Source of the DNA: a virus
Reading direction: 5' to 3' (one strand)
IMG/VR virus record: IMGVR_UViG_3300036790_000359
Coordinates: 1 to 22,082 of that record
Length of the DNA: 22,082 nucleotides
Shown: positions 12,832-19,947 of the stretch, piece by piece
Numbering within the stretch: the stretch's first letter is position 1
Layout: each line of letters opens with the position of its first letter
Made by a program: the position numbers and the translations under genes
The notes under the pieces: generated by a model
What the model was told of the DNA's origin: nothing
Databases searched by the model: none
The model's input: the letters and a program-made list of their open reading frames with translations, nothing else

Positions 12832-13434
12832 ATGACCAAGACCGCGCTGGCGGCTCCTGATCCGGGGGACCGGCCCCGTGACCCGTATGCCGGGGGTGTG
12901 AAGATCACGAAACTGCCGTCGCAGACGTCTGCGGTGGTGCAGTTGTGCCTGCGGGCCGCGCAGTTGCGGGCGGAGCACCGGACGTTCGCTCAGATCGCTG
13001 TCGAGCTGGAGTTGGGGTCCCCGGCGGATGCGCAGCGTGCGGTGCGTCAGGGCCTGGCGCTGACCCCGGCGGATGATGTGCGTGAGGTGCGGCGGCTGGA
13101 GGACATGCGGCTCGCGGAGATCGCGGTGGAGATGCGTGAGATCCTTCTGAACCCGCCGCCGCTCGCGCAATTGGGGAATGTGGTGAGGGGCGGCGATGGC
13201 CTGCCGGTGCCGGATGAGCAGGCCCGGTCGAAGGCGGCAGAGGTCCTGCTGAAGGTGTCTGCGGAAATGCGGAAACTTCACGGTGCCGATGCGCCGAAGA
13301 AGACGCTCGCGATCACGCACGAGATGGTCGCGGAGCGGATCGTCGAACTGAAACGGGAACTCGGCATCGGTGATGATGGCCTGCCGGGGTTCGCTCTGCC
13401 ACCCGGGCTGGACGGGGACGGGTCAGATGGATGA
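12832..13434 (+). CDS. Putative terminase small subunit
   Basis: A 200-residue protein. Residues ~38-70 look like a helix-turn-helix (LRAEHRTFAQIAVELEL ... ADAQRAVRQGLAL), followed by long charged helices (ERIVELKRELG) that could oligomerise. HTH followed by helices, ahead of the large terminase by about 1 kb, fits a small terminase that recognises packaging DNA. SD GGGGGTGG is 2-4 nt before ATG. No diagnostic motif confirms it; another DNA-binding role is possible. Confidence 0.55.
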   Translation: MTKTALAAPDPGDRPRDPYAGGVKITKLPSQTSAVVQLCLRAAQLRAEHRTFAQIAVELELGSPADAQRAVRQGLALTPADDVREVRRLEDMRLAEIAVEMREILLNPPPLAQLGNVVRGGDGLPVPDEQARSKAAEVLLKVSAEMRKLHGADAPKKTLAITHEMVAERIVELKRELGIGDDGLPGFALPPGLDGDGSDG

Positions 13435-13590
13435 CCCGAACGTGATGCCGGGGGCGGGCCTGGCGGTTACCACACGCCGGGAAGGCGCCTCGAGCGCGTG
13501 ACGGAGAGCGGCGAGAAGGTTTTCGTCATTGGCGAGGTCCCCCAGCGACATGTCCATCAAGGGGATTTTCGTTTCCACCACGTCGTCCAT
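13423..13590 (-). CDS. FxsA-like FXSXX-COOH RiPP precursor peptide
   Basis: A 55-residue peptide ending exactly in F51-G-S53-S-I55, matching the Phe-x-Ser-x-x-COOH signature. Before it lies a leader with the family's pattern of hydrophobic D/S-L-x-D-L segment, acidic spacer and amphipathic helix (MSLGDLANDENLLAALRHAL). In actinobacteria these precursors sit with a radical SAM/SPASM enzyme (FxsB) that makes three-residue cyclophanes. No such enzyme is visible in this window. It is on the opposite strand from the packaging genes and overlaps the 12832-13434 gene by 12 nt. No SD; TAGGAT lies 7 nt before ATG, so probably leaderless. Confidence 0.7.
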   Translation of the reverse strand: MDDVVETKIPLMDMSLGDLANDENLLAALRHALEAPSRRVVTARPAPGITFGSSI

Positions 13591-13597
13591 ACCCCTC

Positions 13598-13603
13598 ATC
13601 CTA
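13598..13603 (-). promoter_or_regulatory. -10 element of the FxsA-like gene
   Basis: TAGGAT on the - strand, 7 nt before the ATG at 13590. It is the same hexamer and spacing as at the RHH gene. An in-frame ATG at 13599 would overlap it. No clear -35. Confidence 0.4.
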
Positions 13604-13639
13604 CCTGCATTGATGCCCTGGACGTGGGAGGATGACTGT

Positions 13640-13705
13640 ATGCATCTACCCGGGAACCCACAGCAGTCAGGTGCAGGGGACGCGCCGCTGGGGGTTGCGC
13701 CGTGA
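13640..13705 (+). CDS. 21-residue leader-like peptide
   Basis: ATG 13640 has a strong SD (GGGAGG, 8-nt spacing). The 21-codon frame ends in TGA overlapping the GTG of the next gene. It is Gly/Pro-rich with no motif. It may be a translational coupler for the packaging operon rather than a functional protein. Confidence 0.4.
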   Translation: MHLPGNPQQSGAGDAPLGVAP

Positions 13706-13890
13706 CTTGTGACTTCCCCCGGGCGTGGGAGATCGCCAGCGCCACCCCGGTCGCGGGACACGACCTCTGCTGCTCCTACCGGGTGACCATCGGGGCCATG
13801 CTGTGCGACTGCCCGGTGCTGACCGGCCACCCCGAATACGCCGACGAGGTACTCCACGGCCGCGGTGGGGCGGTACGTACCGTTGGGTGA
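13702..13890 (+). CDS. Small Cys-rich protein
   Basis: A 62-residue protein, GTG start overlapping the upstream stop (GTGA). Cys appear at C3, a CC pair (~23-24) and CDC (~34-36), with a His (GHPEY), suggesting metal binding. It overlaps the next gene by 26 nt in another frame. No family recognised. Confidence 0.5.
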   Translation: MTCDFPRAWEIASATPVAGHDLCCSYRVTIGAMLCDCPVLTGHPEYADEVLHGRGGAVRTVG

Positions 13891-14401
13891 GCGCGACGGC
13901 GACACGATCTGGGTGATCTCCACCCGCGGCCCGGACGACAAGCCGGTCTGCGAGATCAACTGGGGCAAGAAGCGTTACTACGCACCCGTCGCAGACGTGC
14001 GGCAGACCGCCCTCGACCTGGTGACGTGTGCTGCGTACGCCGAGATGATGATGAAACTCGCCGGGCTCGGCCTCCCCGCCCGGCACGTCTCCGCGTTCAC
14101 ATCGGATCTTCTGTCAGACGCTGGCCGTACCATGTTCGGCACCCCCCGCACGATTACTCTCCTGCCCGCCGGGTCCACCAAACGCAAGCAGGCCCTCGTG
14201 CTCCTGAACCGCGGGTCATCGGAGGGTGCCCTGTCCCCGGACGAGGCGCGGGGCATGGCCCTGCAGTGGCTTGAGGCGGCCGAGGCCACCGAATCCGACC
14301 AGCTGGTTACGGAGGCGCTGCGCGCTACCCGGATCGCCAGCGCTACGGACATCGTCCAGCTGTTCGGCTACCTCCAGAAACTACGGGAACGGAAGCAATA
14401 A
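13865..14401 (+). CDS. Hypothetical protein upstream of terminase
   Basis: A 178-residue protein. An N-terminal beta part (YVPLGERDGDTIWVISTRG, KKRYYAPVADV) precedes a helical part (AAYAEMMMKLAGLGL; SPDEARGMALQWLEAAEA) and a C-terminal helix ending in KLRERKQ. It lies in the usual place of a terminase accessory or small subunit, so it is the alternative candidate for that role. GTG 13865 has only a weak SD. Confidence 0.6.
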   Translation: MGRYVPLGERDGDTIWVISTRGPDDKPVCEINWGKKRYYAPVADVRQTALDLVTCAAYAEMMMKLAGLGLPARHVSAFTSDLLSDAGRTMFGTPRTITLLPAGSTKRKQALVLLNRGSSEGALSPDEARGMALQWLEAAEATESDQLVTEALRATRIASATDIVQLFGYLQKLRERKQ

Positions 14402-14437
14402 CCCTTCCGCCTCAGAGATACCACGTGGGGGTGAACG

Positions 14438-16111
14438 TTGCCCCCACGCCCGCAGTACGACGACGCGCCGACACTCGCGCTCAAGGAACTCCTCGACCTG
14501 ATCGAGCTGCAGAAACTCGGGCAGCGGGCGAAGGCGCCAGAGCGGACGGCAGCGCAGTACATCGACGATCCGCTCGGGTTCGTGGACAACTGCGTGAAGT
14601 TCCCCGAGCCGCGGCGGCGCGGGAAGGCGACAAAATCGACCGGTCTGGCGACGTACCAGCGGGACATCATGGCCAGCGTCCCAGAGAAACACCGTGTCGC
14701 TGTCCGCGGTCCAAGAGGATTGGGCAAGTCGGCGGTCGCGTCCCTGACCTTGTTGTGGTTCGCGCTGACCCGGGACGCGGCCGGGGTGGACTGGAAGTGT
14801 GTCACCACCGCTGGGTCCTGGTCGCAGCTTCTGTCCTATTTGTGGCCCGAGATCAAGAAATGGTCTTATTGCCTGAATTGGGAGACGGTCGGCCGGGGCC
14901 CGTTCAGCGAGCGCAACGAACTGATGAAGGCCGGCCTGTCGCTGCGGCACGGGCTGGCGACCGCAGGCTCCCCGGATCAGCCGCAGAAACTTGAGGGCGC
15001 ACACGCGGACAGCGTGCTGTACATCTTCGACGAGTCGAAAATCATCGCCGCCGACACGTTCGACGCCGCTGAGGGCGCATTCTCCGGCGCGGGTGAGGAT
15101 ACGGGCCTTGAGGCGTTCGCCCTAGCCATCAGTACACCAGGTGAGCCGGCAGGCAGGTTCTACGACATCCACCGGCACGCCGAGGGGCTCGAAGACTGGC
15201 ACACGCGCCACGTCACATTGGCCGAAGCGGTCGCCGCCGGGCGGATGACATACGACTGGGCCAGCAAGCGGAAACGTCTCTGGGGGGAAACCAGCGCCCT
15301 TTACCAGAACCATGTCCTTGGCGAGTTCTGCTCCGAGGACGAGGACGCGATCATCCCGCTCGCGTGGGTGGAGGCGGCACAAGAACGGTGGCGGGACTGG
15401 GACCGCACTGGGCGCCCGGATCAGGATGGGCAGCACACCATCGGGGTGGACGTAGCACGCAGCGGCCAGGACAAGAGCGTCGCTGCGGTCCGGCAGGGGG
15501 ACGTCATCACTCACCTGGTGACGTGGGCGAAGGAAGACACCATGGAGACTGTCGGCCGGGTAAAGGGCCTGCTCGACGCAGACCCGCTGGCCACCGCGAT
15601 CGTTGACGTGATCGGCATCGGAGCCGGGGTGTACGACCGGCTCCGGGAGATGGGCACGAAGGTGGACCCGTTCAACGCGGCGAAGAAAACCACCAGAAAG
15701 GATGTTACTAGACAATTCGGTTTTATGAACCTCAGATCTGCGGCCTGGTGGAATTTGCGTGAGCTACTTGACCCTTCCCGGCCGGGTGGCTCCAAGGTGG
15801 CGCTGCCTCCCGACGATGAACTCGTAGGCGACCTCACCGCGCTGCACAAGAAGTACATGTCCGAGGGCAAGATCCTCGCCGAGGCCAAGGACGACGTAAA
15901 AAAGCGAATCGGCCGGTCAACGGACAAAGGTGACGCTGTAATTCAAAGTTACTTTACCGTCGTCGGCTCATTCCACGACATTTACGGCACACAGATGTGC
16001 CCCGACGAGAAGTGCGGTCGCGGGTTCGCGCAGAACGAGAACGGCAAACCCCGTACCCGCTGCCCTTACTGCAACGCACCACTCGAGACCGAGGAAGACG
16101 AGGCTGCCTGA
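14438..16111 (+). CDS. terL: Terminase large subunit
   Basis: A 557-residue phage DNA-packaging motor. Walker A RGPRGLGKS (90-98) and Walker B VLYIFDES (193-200, D198 and E199) form the ATPase. The nuclease half has GVDVA (D338), AIVDVIGIG (D390) and KGDAV (D499), the three acids of the RNase H-like fold. An unusual C-terminal zinc-ribbon (C521, C526, C542, C545) follows. TTG 14438 is the first start after an in-frame stop and has GGGGGTGA upstream. Its stop overlaps the next start (TGATG). Intein-free and intact. Confidence 0.93.
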   Translation: MPPRPQYDDAPTLALKELLDLIELQKLGQRAKAPERTAAQYIDDPLGFVDNCVKFPEPRRRGKATKSTGLATYQRDIMASVPEKHRVAVRGPRGLGKSAVASLTLLWFALTRDAAGVDWKCVTTAGSWSQLLSYLWPEIKKWSYCLNWETVGRGPFSERNELMKAGLSLRHGLATAGSPDQPQKLEGAHADSVLYIFDESKIIAADTFDAAEGAFSGAGEDTGLEAFALAISTPGEPAGRFYDIHRHAEGLEDWHTRHVTLAEAVAAGRMTYDWASKRKRLWGETSALYQNHVLGEFCSEDEDAIIPLAWVEAAQERWRDWDRTGRPDQDGQHTIGVDVARSGQDKSVAAVRQGDVITHLVTWAKEDTMETVGRVKGLLDADPLATAIVDVIGIGAGVYDRLREMGTKVDPFNAAKKTTRKDVTRQFGFMNLRSAAWWNLRELLDPSRPGGSKVALPPDDELVGDLTALHKKYMSEGKILAEAKDDVKKRIGRSTDKGDAVIQSYFTVVGSFHDIYGTQMCPDEKCGRGFAQNENGKPRTRCPYCNAPLETEEDEAA

Positions 16112-16371
16112 TGTCCATGCCCAGTGACCCGGACGACGCCCGGAACATGTTCCAGCGCCTCACCGAAGGCCTTCCCCCTGGCATGCGGCAGGCGATGGAG
16201 GGTTACGCCAGCCAGTTCGCACGGGAGCAGGAAATCGGCCAGATCGACATGGGCATGCAGGTGACCGCACTGCACTCGTACTTCGTCATGCTCACTACCC
16301 CGGCCGGCCCTGAGCGGTTCACGGAGAGCCAGGCGCTCTACTACCTTGCCAAGCTGACCCCGGGCTTGTGA
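16111..16371 (+). CDS. Hypothetical helical protein
   Basis: An 86-residue, mostly helical protein with Met/Gln-rich segments (ARNMFQRLTEGLPPGMRQAMEGYASQ). It is coupled to terL through TGATG and to the next gene through GTGA. It has no CxxC motif. Possibly a packaging or head accessory protein; inference from position only. Confidence 0.6.
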   Translation: MSMPSDPDDARNMFQRLTEGLPPGMRQAMEGYASQFAREQEIGQIDMGMQVTALHSYFVMLTTPAGPERFTESQALYYLAKLTPGL

Positions 16372-16673
16372 CCGCCAACCCTGACGAGGCGTGCCCGCAC
16401 GAGAACTTCGATGCGGATGTCACGATCGAGCGGGTCCTCGCCAGCGAAGGCGACGCGATGCCGGCGTGCTTCATGGCGGAGATCACTGCGGCGTGCGCCG
16501 ATTGCGGTGAGCCTTTCCGGTGGACCGGCCTGCAGGCGGGCATGTCGCCCCGTAAACCGATGTGCTCGCCGGATGAGACCAAGATGCGTGCACCACTGCG
16601 ACCCGCATCCGCTGACCCGGACTTCGGGATGAGCCTCCCCGGGTTCGCGGTGACGTGGCGGGAGGGGCGGTGA
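16368..16673 (+). CDS. Putative zinc-binding small protein
   Basis: A 101-residue protein with C9PHENF early and ACADCGEPFRW mid-sequence, a possible C-H/C-C zinc ribbon; the pattern resembles small phage proteins with ADCGxxFxW. GTG 16368 overlaps the upstream stop. Role unknown. Confidence 0.6.
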   Translation: MTANPDEACPHENFDADVTIERVLASEGDAMPACFMAEITAACADCGEPFRWTGLQAGMSPRKPMCSPDETKMRAPLRPASADPDFGMSLPGFAVTWREGR

Positions 16674-16957
16674 GCCACGGGAAGAAGCACAAGAAGCGGA
16701 AACGCGGCAAGATCCGCACAGTGTGCCCCCGGTGCCTCACGCCGCAGGACGGCTCGTCAGCGGCCCTGCTCACCGGCCTCGCCGCCGCGCTGAACGCATG
16801 TGAGGTTGCGGGCTTGCGGGTGAAACCGTGGCACGGTGCCCTCAGAACGCCGGGAGGTTACGTGCTCCAGCTGGAGGATGCCCAGTGGGCCGCGCGGACC
16901 CTGTCCTACGACCCGCTGACCGTCTCCGGCTTCACCGGCGACTCCGACGACGACTGA
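16670..16957 (+). CDS. Basic zinc-motif protein
   Basis: A 95-residue protein. The Lys/Arg-rich start (SHGKKHKKRKRGK) resembles a nucleic-acid-binding tail, followed by CPRC and an alpha/beta rest. GTG 16670 overlaps the upstream stop and has SD GGAGGGGCG. A longer frame from 16655 is less likely. The region downstream holds the RNA structure. Confidence 0.6.
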   Translation: MSHGKKHKKRKRGKIRTVCPRCLTPQDGSSAALLTGLAAALNACEVAGLRVKPWHGALRTPGGYVLQLEDAQWAARTLSYDPLTVSGFTGDSDDD

Positions 16958-16969
16958 CATCATTGGTCA

Positions 16970-17096
16970 GTGCCGGGGCGTCAAAGTCACCCTGGGCCAC
17001 CAGTTTCGCGTTCCTCCGGTGGCCCGCCGGGAACCAAGGTGCGGATGGCCGCTGGTTTCGTTCCTTCCGGGCGGTCACCCTCCTGCGCCCCGGCAC
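16970..17096 (+). ncRNA. Candidate structured RNA, three-helix junction
   Basis: The closing helix is perfect over 11 bp (16970-16980 with 17086-17096, plus one G-U). Inside are an 8-bp hairpin GGGCCACC/GGTGGCCC (16994-17001 with 17018-17025) and a longer arm (17030-17036 with 17053-17059, then GCGG/CCGC around ATGG). Two GTCACCCT copies (16986-16993, 17074-17081) flank the arms. The frame through here is unlike protein. It ends 9 nt before the SD of the next gene, so it may be a cis-regulator; a free RNA is also possible. Confidence 0.5.
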
Positions 17097-17116
17097 CTAC
17101 AACGAAGGAGGGCTGC

Positions 17117-17536
17117 TTGCCCGTCGCTGCCGTGGACGTGAAGGACCGGGAGATCACCCGGCTCAAGCGGCGCCTCCGCGAGGTCCAGGCGCTCCTGCGG
17201 GACGCTAAAGTGATGCTCGCAGCCCCCCCGGCTGCTGCCGCGGCCGATTCAGACGTAGAGCCGCCATTGAGTGCTGCGGAGATCCGCCACCTCCACGACC
17301 AGTTCGCCCCGCCCACCGGGAGCGCCTGCACCATCTGCGGGGCGGTCCACCCCGGACCCTGCCAAACTTGCGGTGGTTTGCATGCCCGGGCGTGCCCGCG
17401 GATCCGCAGCGTCGAGTACCAGCCGCAGGGAGATAACATCCTCATCCGCAAGGTCGAGTACTGGCCGGACGGCCGCTGGTCCACCGACGGCATCTACTTC
17501 CCCGAGTCATTGCCGCCGCTGCCGGACGAGGGCTAG
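17117..17536 (+). CDS. Coiled-coil plus zinc-ribbon protein
   Basis: A 139-residue protein. TTG 17117 is chosen because AAGGAGG lies 6 nt upstream; a longer frame runs through the RNA structure. The N-terminal basic coiled coil (KDREITRLKRRLREVQALL) is followed by an Ala-rich linker and a Cys cluster CTICGAVHPGPCQTCGG ... ARAC, then strands (VEYQPQGDNILIRKVEYW). Function unknown. Confidence 0.65.
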   Translation: MPVAAVDVKDREITRLKRRLREVQALLRDAKVMLAAPPAAAAADSDVEPPLSAAEIRHLHDQFAPPTGSACTICGAVHPGPCQTCGGLHARACPRIRSVEYQPQGDNILIRKVEYWPDGRWSTDGIYFPESLPPLPDEG

Positions 17537-17802
17537 GGCGCTGCACCTTCCTGGTGCACCTCAACGCCGCCCGCATCGGGGTTCCCCTCAAACGCCACCA
17601 TGACCCGCGGCTCCCTCCGTCCTGCGCCGGCCATGCCCGGCATCAGTGACGCCTCATTCGAGCCCGCGTCGACAGCGAGCACGAAATCCAGGGGCCGGTG
17701 CACCGTCAGCTGGTAGACCGCGTCGTTGTCGTAGACGATCCCGACGAACAGGGTCGCCACGCGCCCCTCGCGGGACTCCCCGGCCTGCCGTTCCAGCTCC
17801 AT
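17533..17802 (-). CDS. Leftward hypothetical protein in late region
   Basis: An 89-residue acidic protein. Third codon positions are almost all G or C, supporting coding. Strands VATLFVGIVYDNDAVYQLTVHR and RVMVAFEG suggest a beta fold. No SD; a -10-like TAGCCT lies 6 nt before ATG 17802, so it may be leaderless like the other leftward accessory genes. Its stop overlaps the end of the preceding rightward gene. Confidence 0.55.
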   Translation of the reverse strand: MELERQAGESREGRVATLFVGIVYDNDAVYQLTVHRPLDFVLAVDAGSNEASLMPGMAGAGRREPRVMVAFEGNPDAGGVEVHQEGAAP

Positions 17803-17817
17803 ACAGGAAGGCTACCG

Positions 17818-18039
17818 ATGCCAACCGGATACACGCCCAGCCCGTCCAGCATCCTGCCCGAGCAGATCGTCGGCGCACCGATCAAACTGCCCTGCGTCAT
17901 GATGTGCCACGCGGGTGAGGTCTGGTGCGGGTGGAAGCGGACCGCTAACACGCGCACCCAGTTCGCGGAGTACGCCACCGAACGCCGCCGGCACGAAGAC
18001 AAGTGCAACGGCGGCCTGATCGTCGTAGGGGAACACTGA
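17818..18039 (+). CDS. Hypothetical protein
   Basis: A 73-residue protein with Cys/His in VMMCHAGEVWCGW and HEDKC, a possible zinc site. ATG 17818 has SD AGGAAGG. It overlaps the next gene by TGATG. Confidence 0.6.
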   Translation: MPTGYTPSPSSILPEQIVGAPIKLPCVMMCHAGEVWCGWKRTANTRTQFAEYATERRRHEDKCNGGLIVVGEH

Positions 18040-18552
18040 TGACCGCGCTCACCATCCCCGGCGACCTGGTCCTCACACTTCACCCCCGGCCAGAACGCGG
18101 CGAGACCATACATAGTCACGAAAATCCCCGCCCGGCAGGCCCTTGAGGTACCCACCACCCTCACGGGCATCTGGGACGGCCCCACCCCGGCACAGTTCCC
18201 CGAACCGCCGTTCATCCTGCTGGACATCGGCTGGCACCGCACCTTCGCCGGGTACGGCTTCGAGGACACCTGCCGCATGGCCGCGGAACTCGCCGCGCAC
18301 CTCGCCGCAGCTGACGATGAGTGGCCGTCCACCGAAGCTCACGTCCGGGCGCTCCCCGTCGTGGACATCCGGTTCAGCTTCGTCATCGCACCAGCACGAG
18401 TCCCCGAGTGGGCCGGCCGGTACACCCTCAAAGCGCTCGCGGAGAAACTCGCCGGGCAACTGGACGCCACCACGCCGGACGTCGCGGAGAAAATCCGTGC
18501 GCTCGCAGTGGACGACGATGGGTGCGACTGCGGGTGCGACTGCTGTGGTTAA
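18039..18552 (+). CDS. Hypothetical protein, frameshifted, Cys-rich tail
   Basis: ATG 18039 overlaps the upstream stop (ATGA). Frame 1 reads MTALTIPGDLVLTL and ends early. The coherent protein continues in the next frame from about 18,081 (TPGQNAARPYIVTKI ... ) to 18552; removing one C in the CTTCACC context joins them into ~170 residues. The conserved-looking part has WDGP, LLDIGWHRTFAGYG and long helices, then a striking tail DGCDCGCDCCG with five Cys, likely metal-binding. It may be a real frameshift, a programmed shift or a sequence error. Confidence 0.5.
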
Positions 18553-18582
18553 TTGCCAAGCACTCCGGGAGGGCACTAAACT
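18553..18582 (+). promoter_or_regulatory. Weak promoter candidate
   Basis: TTGCCA (18553-18558), an 18-nt spacer and TAAACT (18577-18582). The predicted transcript would run straight into the terminator at 18594-18630, so this may mark a short RNA, an attenuator, or chance. Confidence 0.3.
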
Positions 18583-18593
18583 CGCGTGCTAGC

Positions 18594-18630
18594 AGGTTCC
18601 TTGGCTGAACAATCAGCCGAGGGCCTTTTT
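18594..18630 (+). terminator. Intrinsic terminator
   Basis: A 10-bp stem (18599-18608 with 18613-18622, one G-U) with ACAA loop, extended by AGG/CCT around a small internal loop and followed by Ts. It ends the gene block before the homing-endonuclease region. Confidence 0.7.
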
Positions 18631-18697
18631 CGTCTGACACGGACTCCCGTGAACACGCTGGCTACGGCGCGTATCCGGTAGACTGTTCGACGTCAGC

Positions 18698-18733
18698 GGC
18701 CCCCACAGCGGCTCTCACCTCGCTGCAGGGGCC
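18698..18733 (+). repeat. Strong hairpin upstream of homing gene
   Basis: GGCCCC/GGGGCC (18698-18703 with 18728-18733) and an inner CAGCG/CGCTG stem (18706-18710 with 18721-18725) separated by a 2x2 internal loop, with a 10-nt apical loop. It lies in the leader of the LAGLIDADG gene. Role unknown; it may insulate or regulate translation. Confidence 0.45.
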
Positions 18734-18771
18734 TTCGCTCAGTACCTGATCCAGACAGGACCAAGCGATCC

Positions 18772-19900
18772 ATGAAGGCTAGCAAGCCCACCGCAGGCTT
18801 CAGTGCGGACACCGAGATCCTCACCCGTTCGGACGGGTGGCTCACGTTCGATCAACTCCGCTACTTGGATCAAGTAGCCACTAGGGATTCGGACGGGAAG
18901 TTCTGCTGGCAGAGTGTCCAGCGCGTTACGTGGGAGCCCTACTGCGGGGACATGGTGTGGTTCCATAGCCGCACCACCGATTGCGCTGGTGACTCCCGCG
19001 CATCCCATGCTCTACCTGGAACGCAAGCGCGACTGCCGGGGCGGCAAGCGCATCGAACTGCCCAAGGTTGAGTACGTCAGCCGCGCCGACACCTTCATTG
19101 GGGCACCGAAGTCTCTCGTCGCCACGAGCCGCTGGGAATCCACGGATACGAGGCGCGAGATCGCCCTGAGGTCAAAGCCGGTGCGCAGTGACGGGAAACG
19201 CAACGTCGGCAACGCCCCGCTCGACTTCGTGGCCAGCACCAGTGATTTCGCAGCCTTCATGGGCATGTACCTGTCGGAAGGAAGCCTCGGCGTCGGGTCG
19301 AGTCCCGGTAACTATCCGATCAGCATCTGGCAGACCCAGCAAGGCAAAGGGATCGACATCTACCGGGAGCGGCTGGAGGCCATGCTCGGCCGCAAGGTGG
19401 CGTGGTACCACACCAAGGGTGTCTTCAGGTTCTTCAACAAGGCATTGTACGAGTACCTGAAGACGCTCGGCGGCTACGCGTGGACGAAGCGCATCCCGGC
19501 TGAGGTGCTGGAACTCGGCACCGAGGATCTGGAAACCTTCTGGCATTACTACTGGCTAGGCGACGGCTCCATGATGAGTTCCGAGGGCCGACGGGACATT
19601 GAAGTCCAGCAGACCACCAGTAAGGCCATAGCGGATAGCTTCCAGGAGATCCTGCAGAAGCTCGGTGGCTGGAGCAAGGTACACACGGTCAGCAGGGCAG
19701 AACGTCACGGAAGTGTCTGTGGCGTGCCCGTGAAGGCTCGGCACACTCTCTATCGCGTCGTGCGCCGCGCTGGGACTGTGGCGTTCCCCACCCACGTTGA
19801 GCGCGTTCCGTATCGGGGCCTGATCGGCTGCGCGAGCGTCCCCGCCGGTTCGGTGTACGTCCGCAGGAACGATCATCCCGTGTGGGCAGGTAGCGCCTAG
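18772..19900 (+). pseudogene. Intein-derived LAGLIDADG homing endonuclease, frameshifted
   Basis: About 375 residues over two frames. The N-terminal Hint block GFSADTEIL (Gly where inteins need Cys/Ser/Ala) sits in the first frame. After an extra T near 18,981, the next frame gives the TPAHPM block and LAGLIDADG motifs FMGMYLSEGSLG and WLGDGSM. It ends YVRRNDHPVWAGSA-stop, the intein C-terminal form but with Ser where the terminal Asn belongs. So it is a free-standing, splicing-dead relative of an intein endonuclease, probably non-functional unless the shift is an error. It lies 47 bp before the portal gene. Confidence 0.75.
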
Positions 19901-19947
19901 CATCTAACGTCGCCCGGCCGCGTCCCAGCAGGAAGCAGGGGGGCGGC

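Noticed and set aside
16970-17116. GTG start extending the 17117-17536 gene upstream
   Set aside because: The extra sequence reads as low-complexity Pro/Ser/Gly and coincides with the RNA helices; TTG 17117 has a strong SD.
18772-19900. Active intein
   Set aside because: No exteins in frame, position 1 is Gly, and the terminal Asn is Ser.
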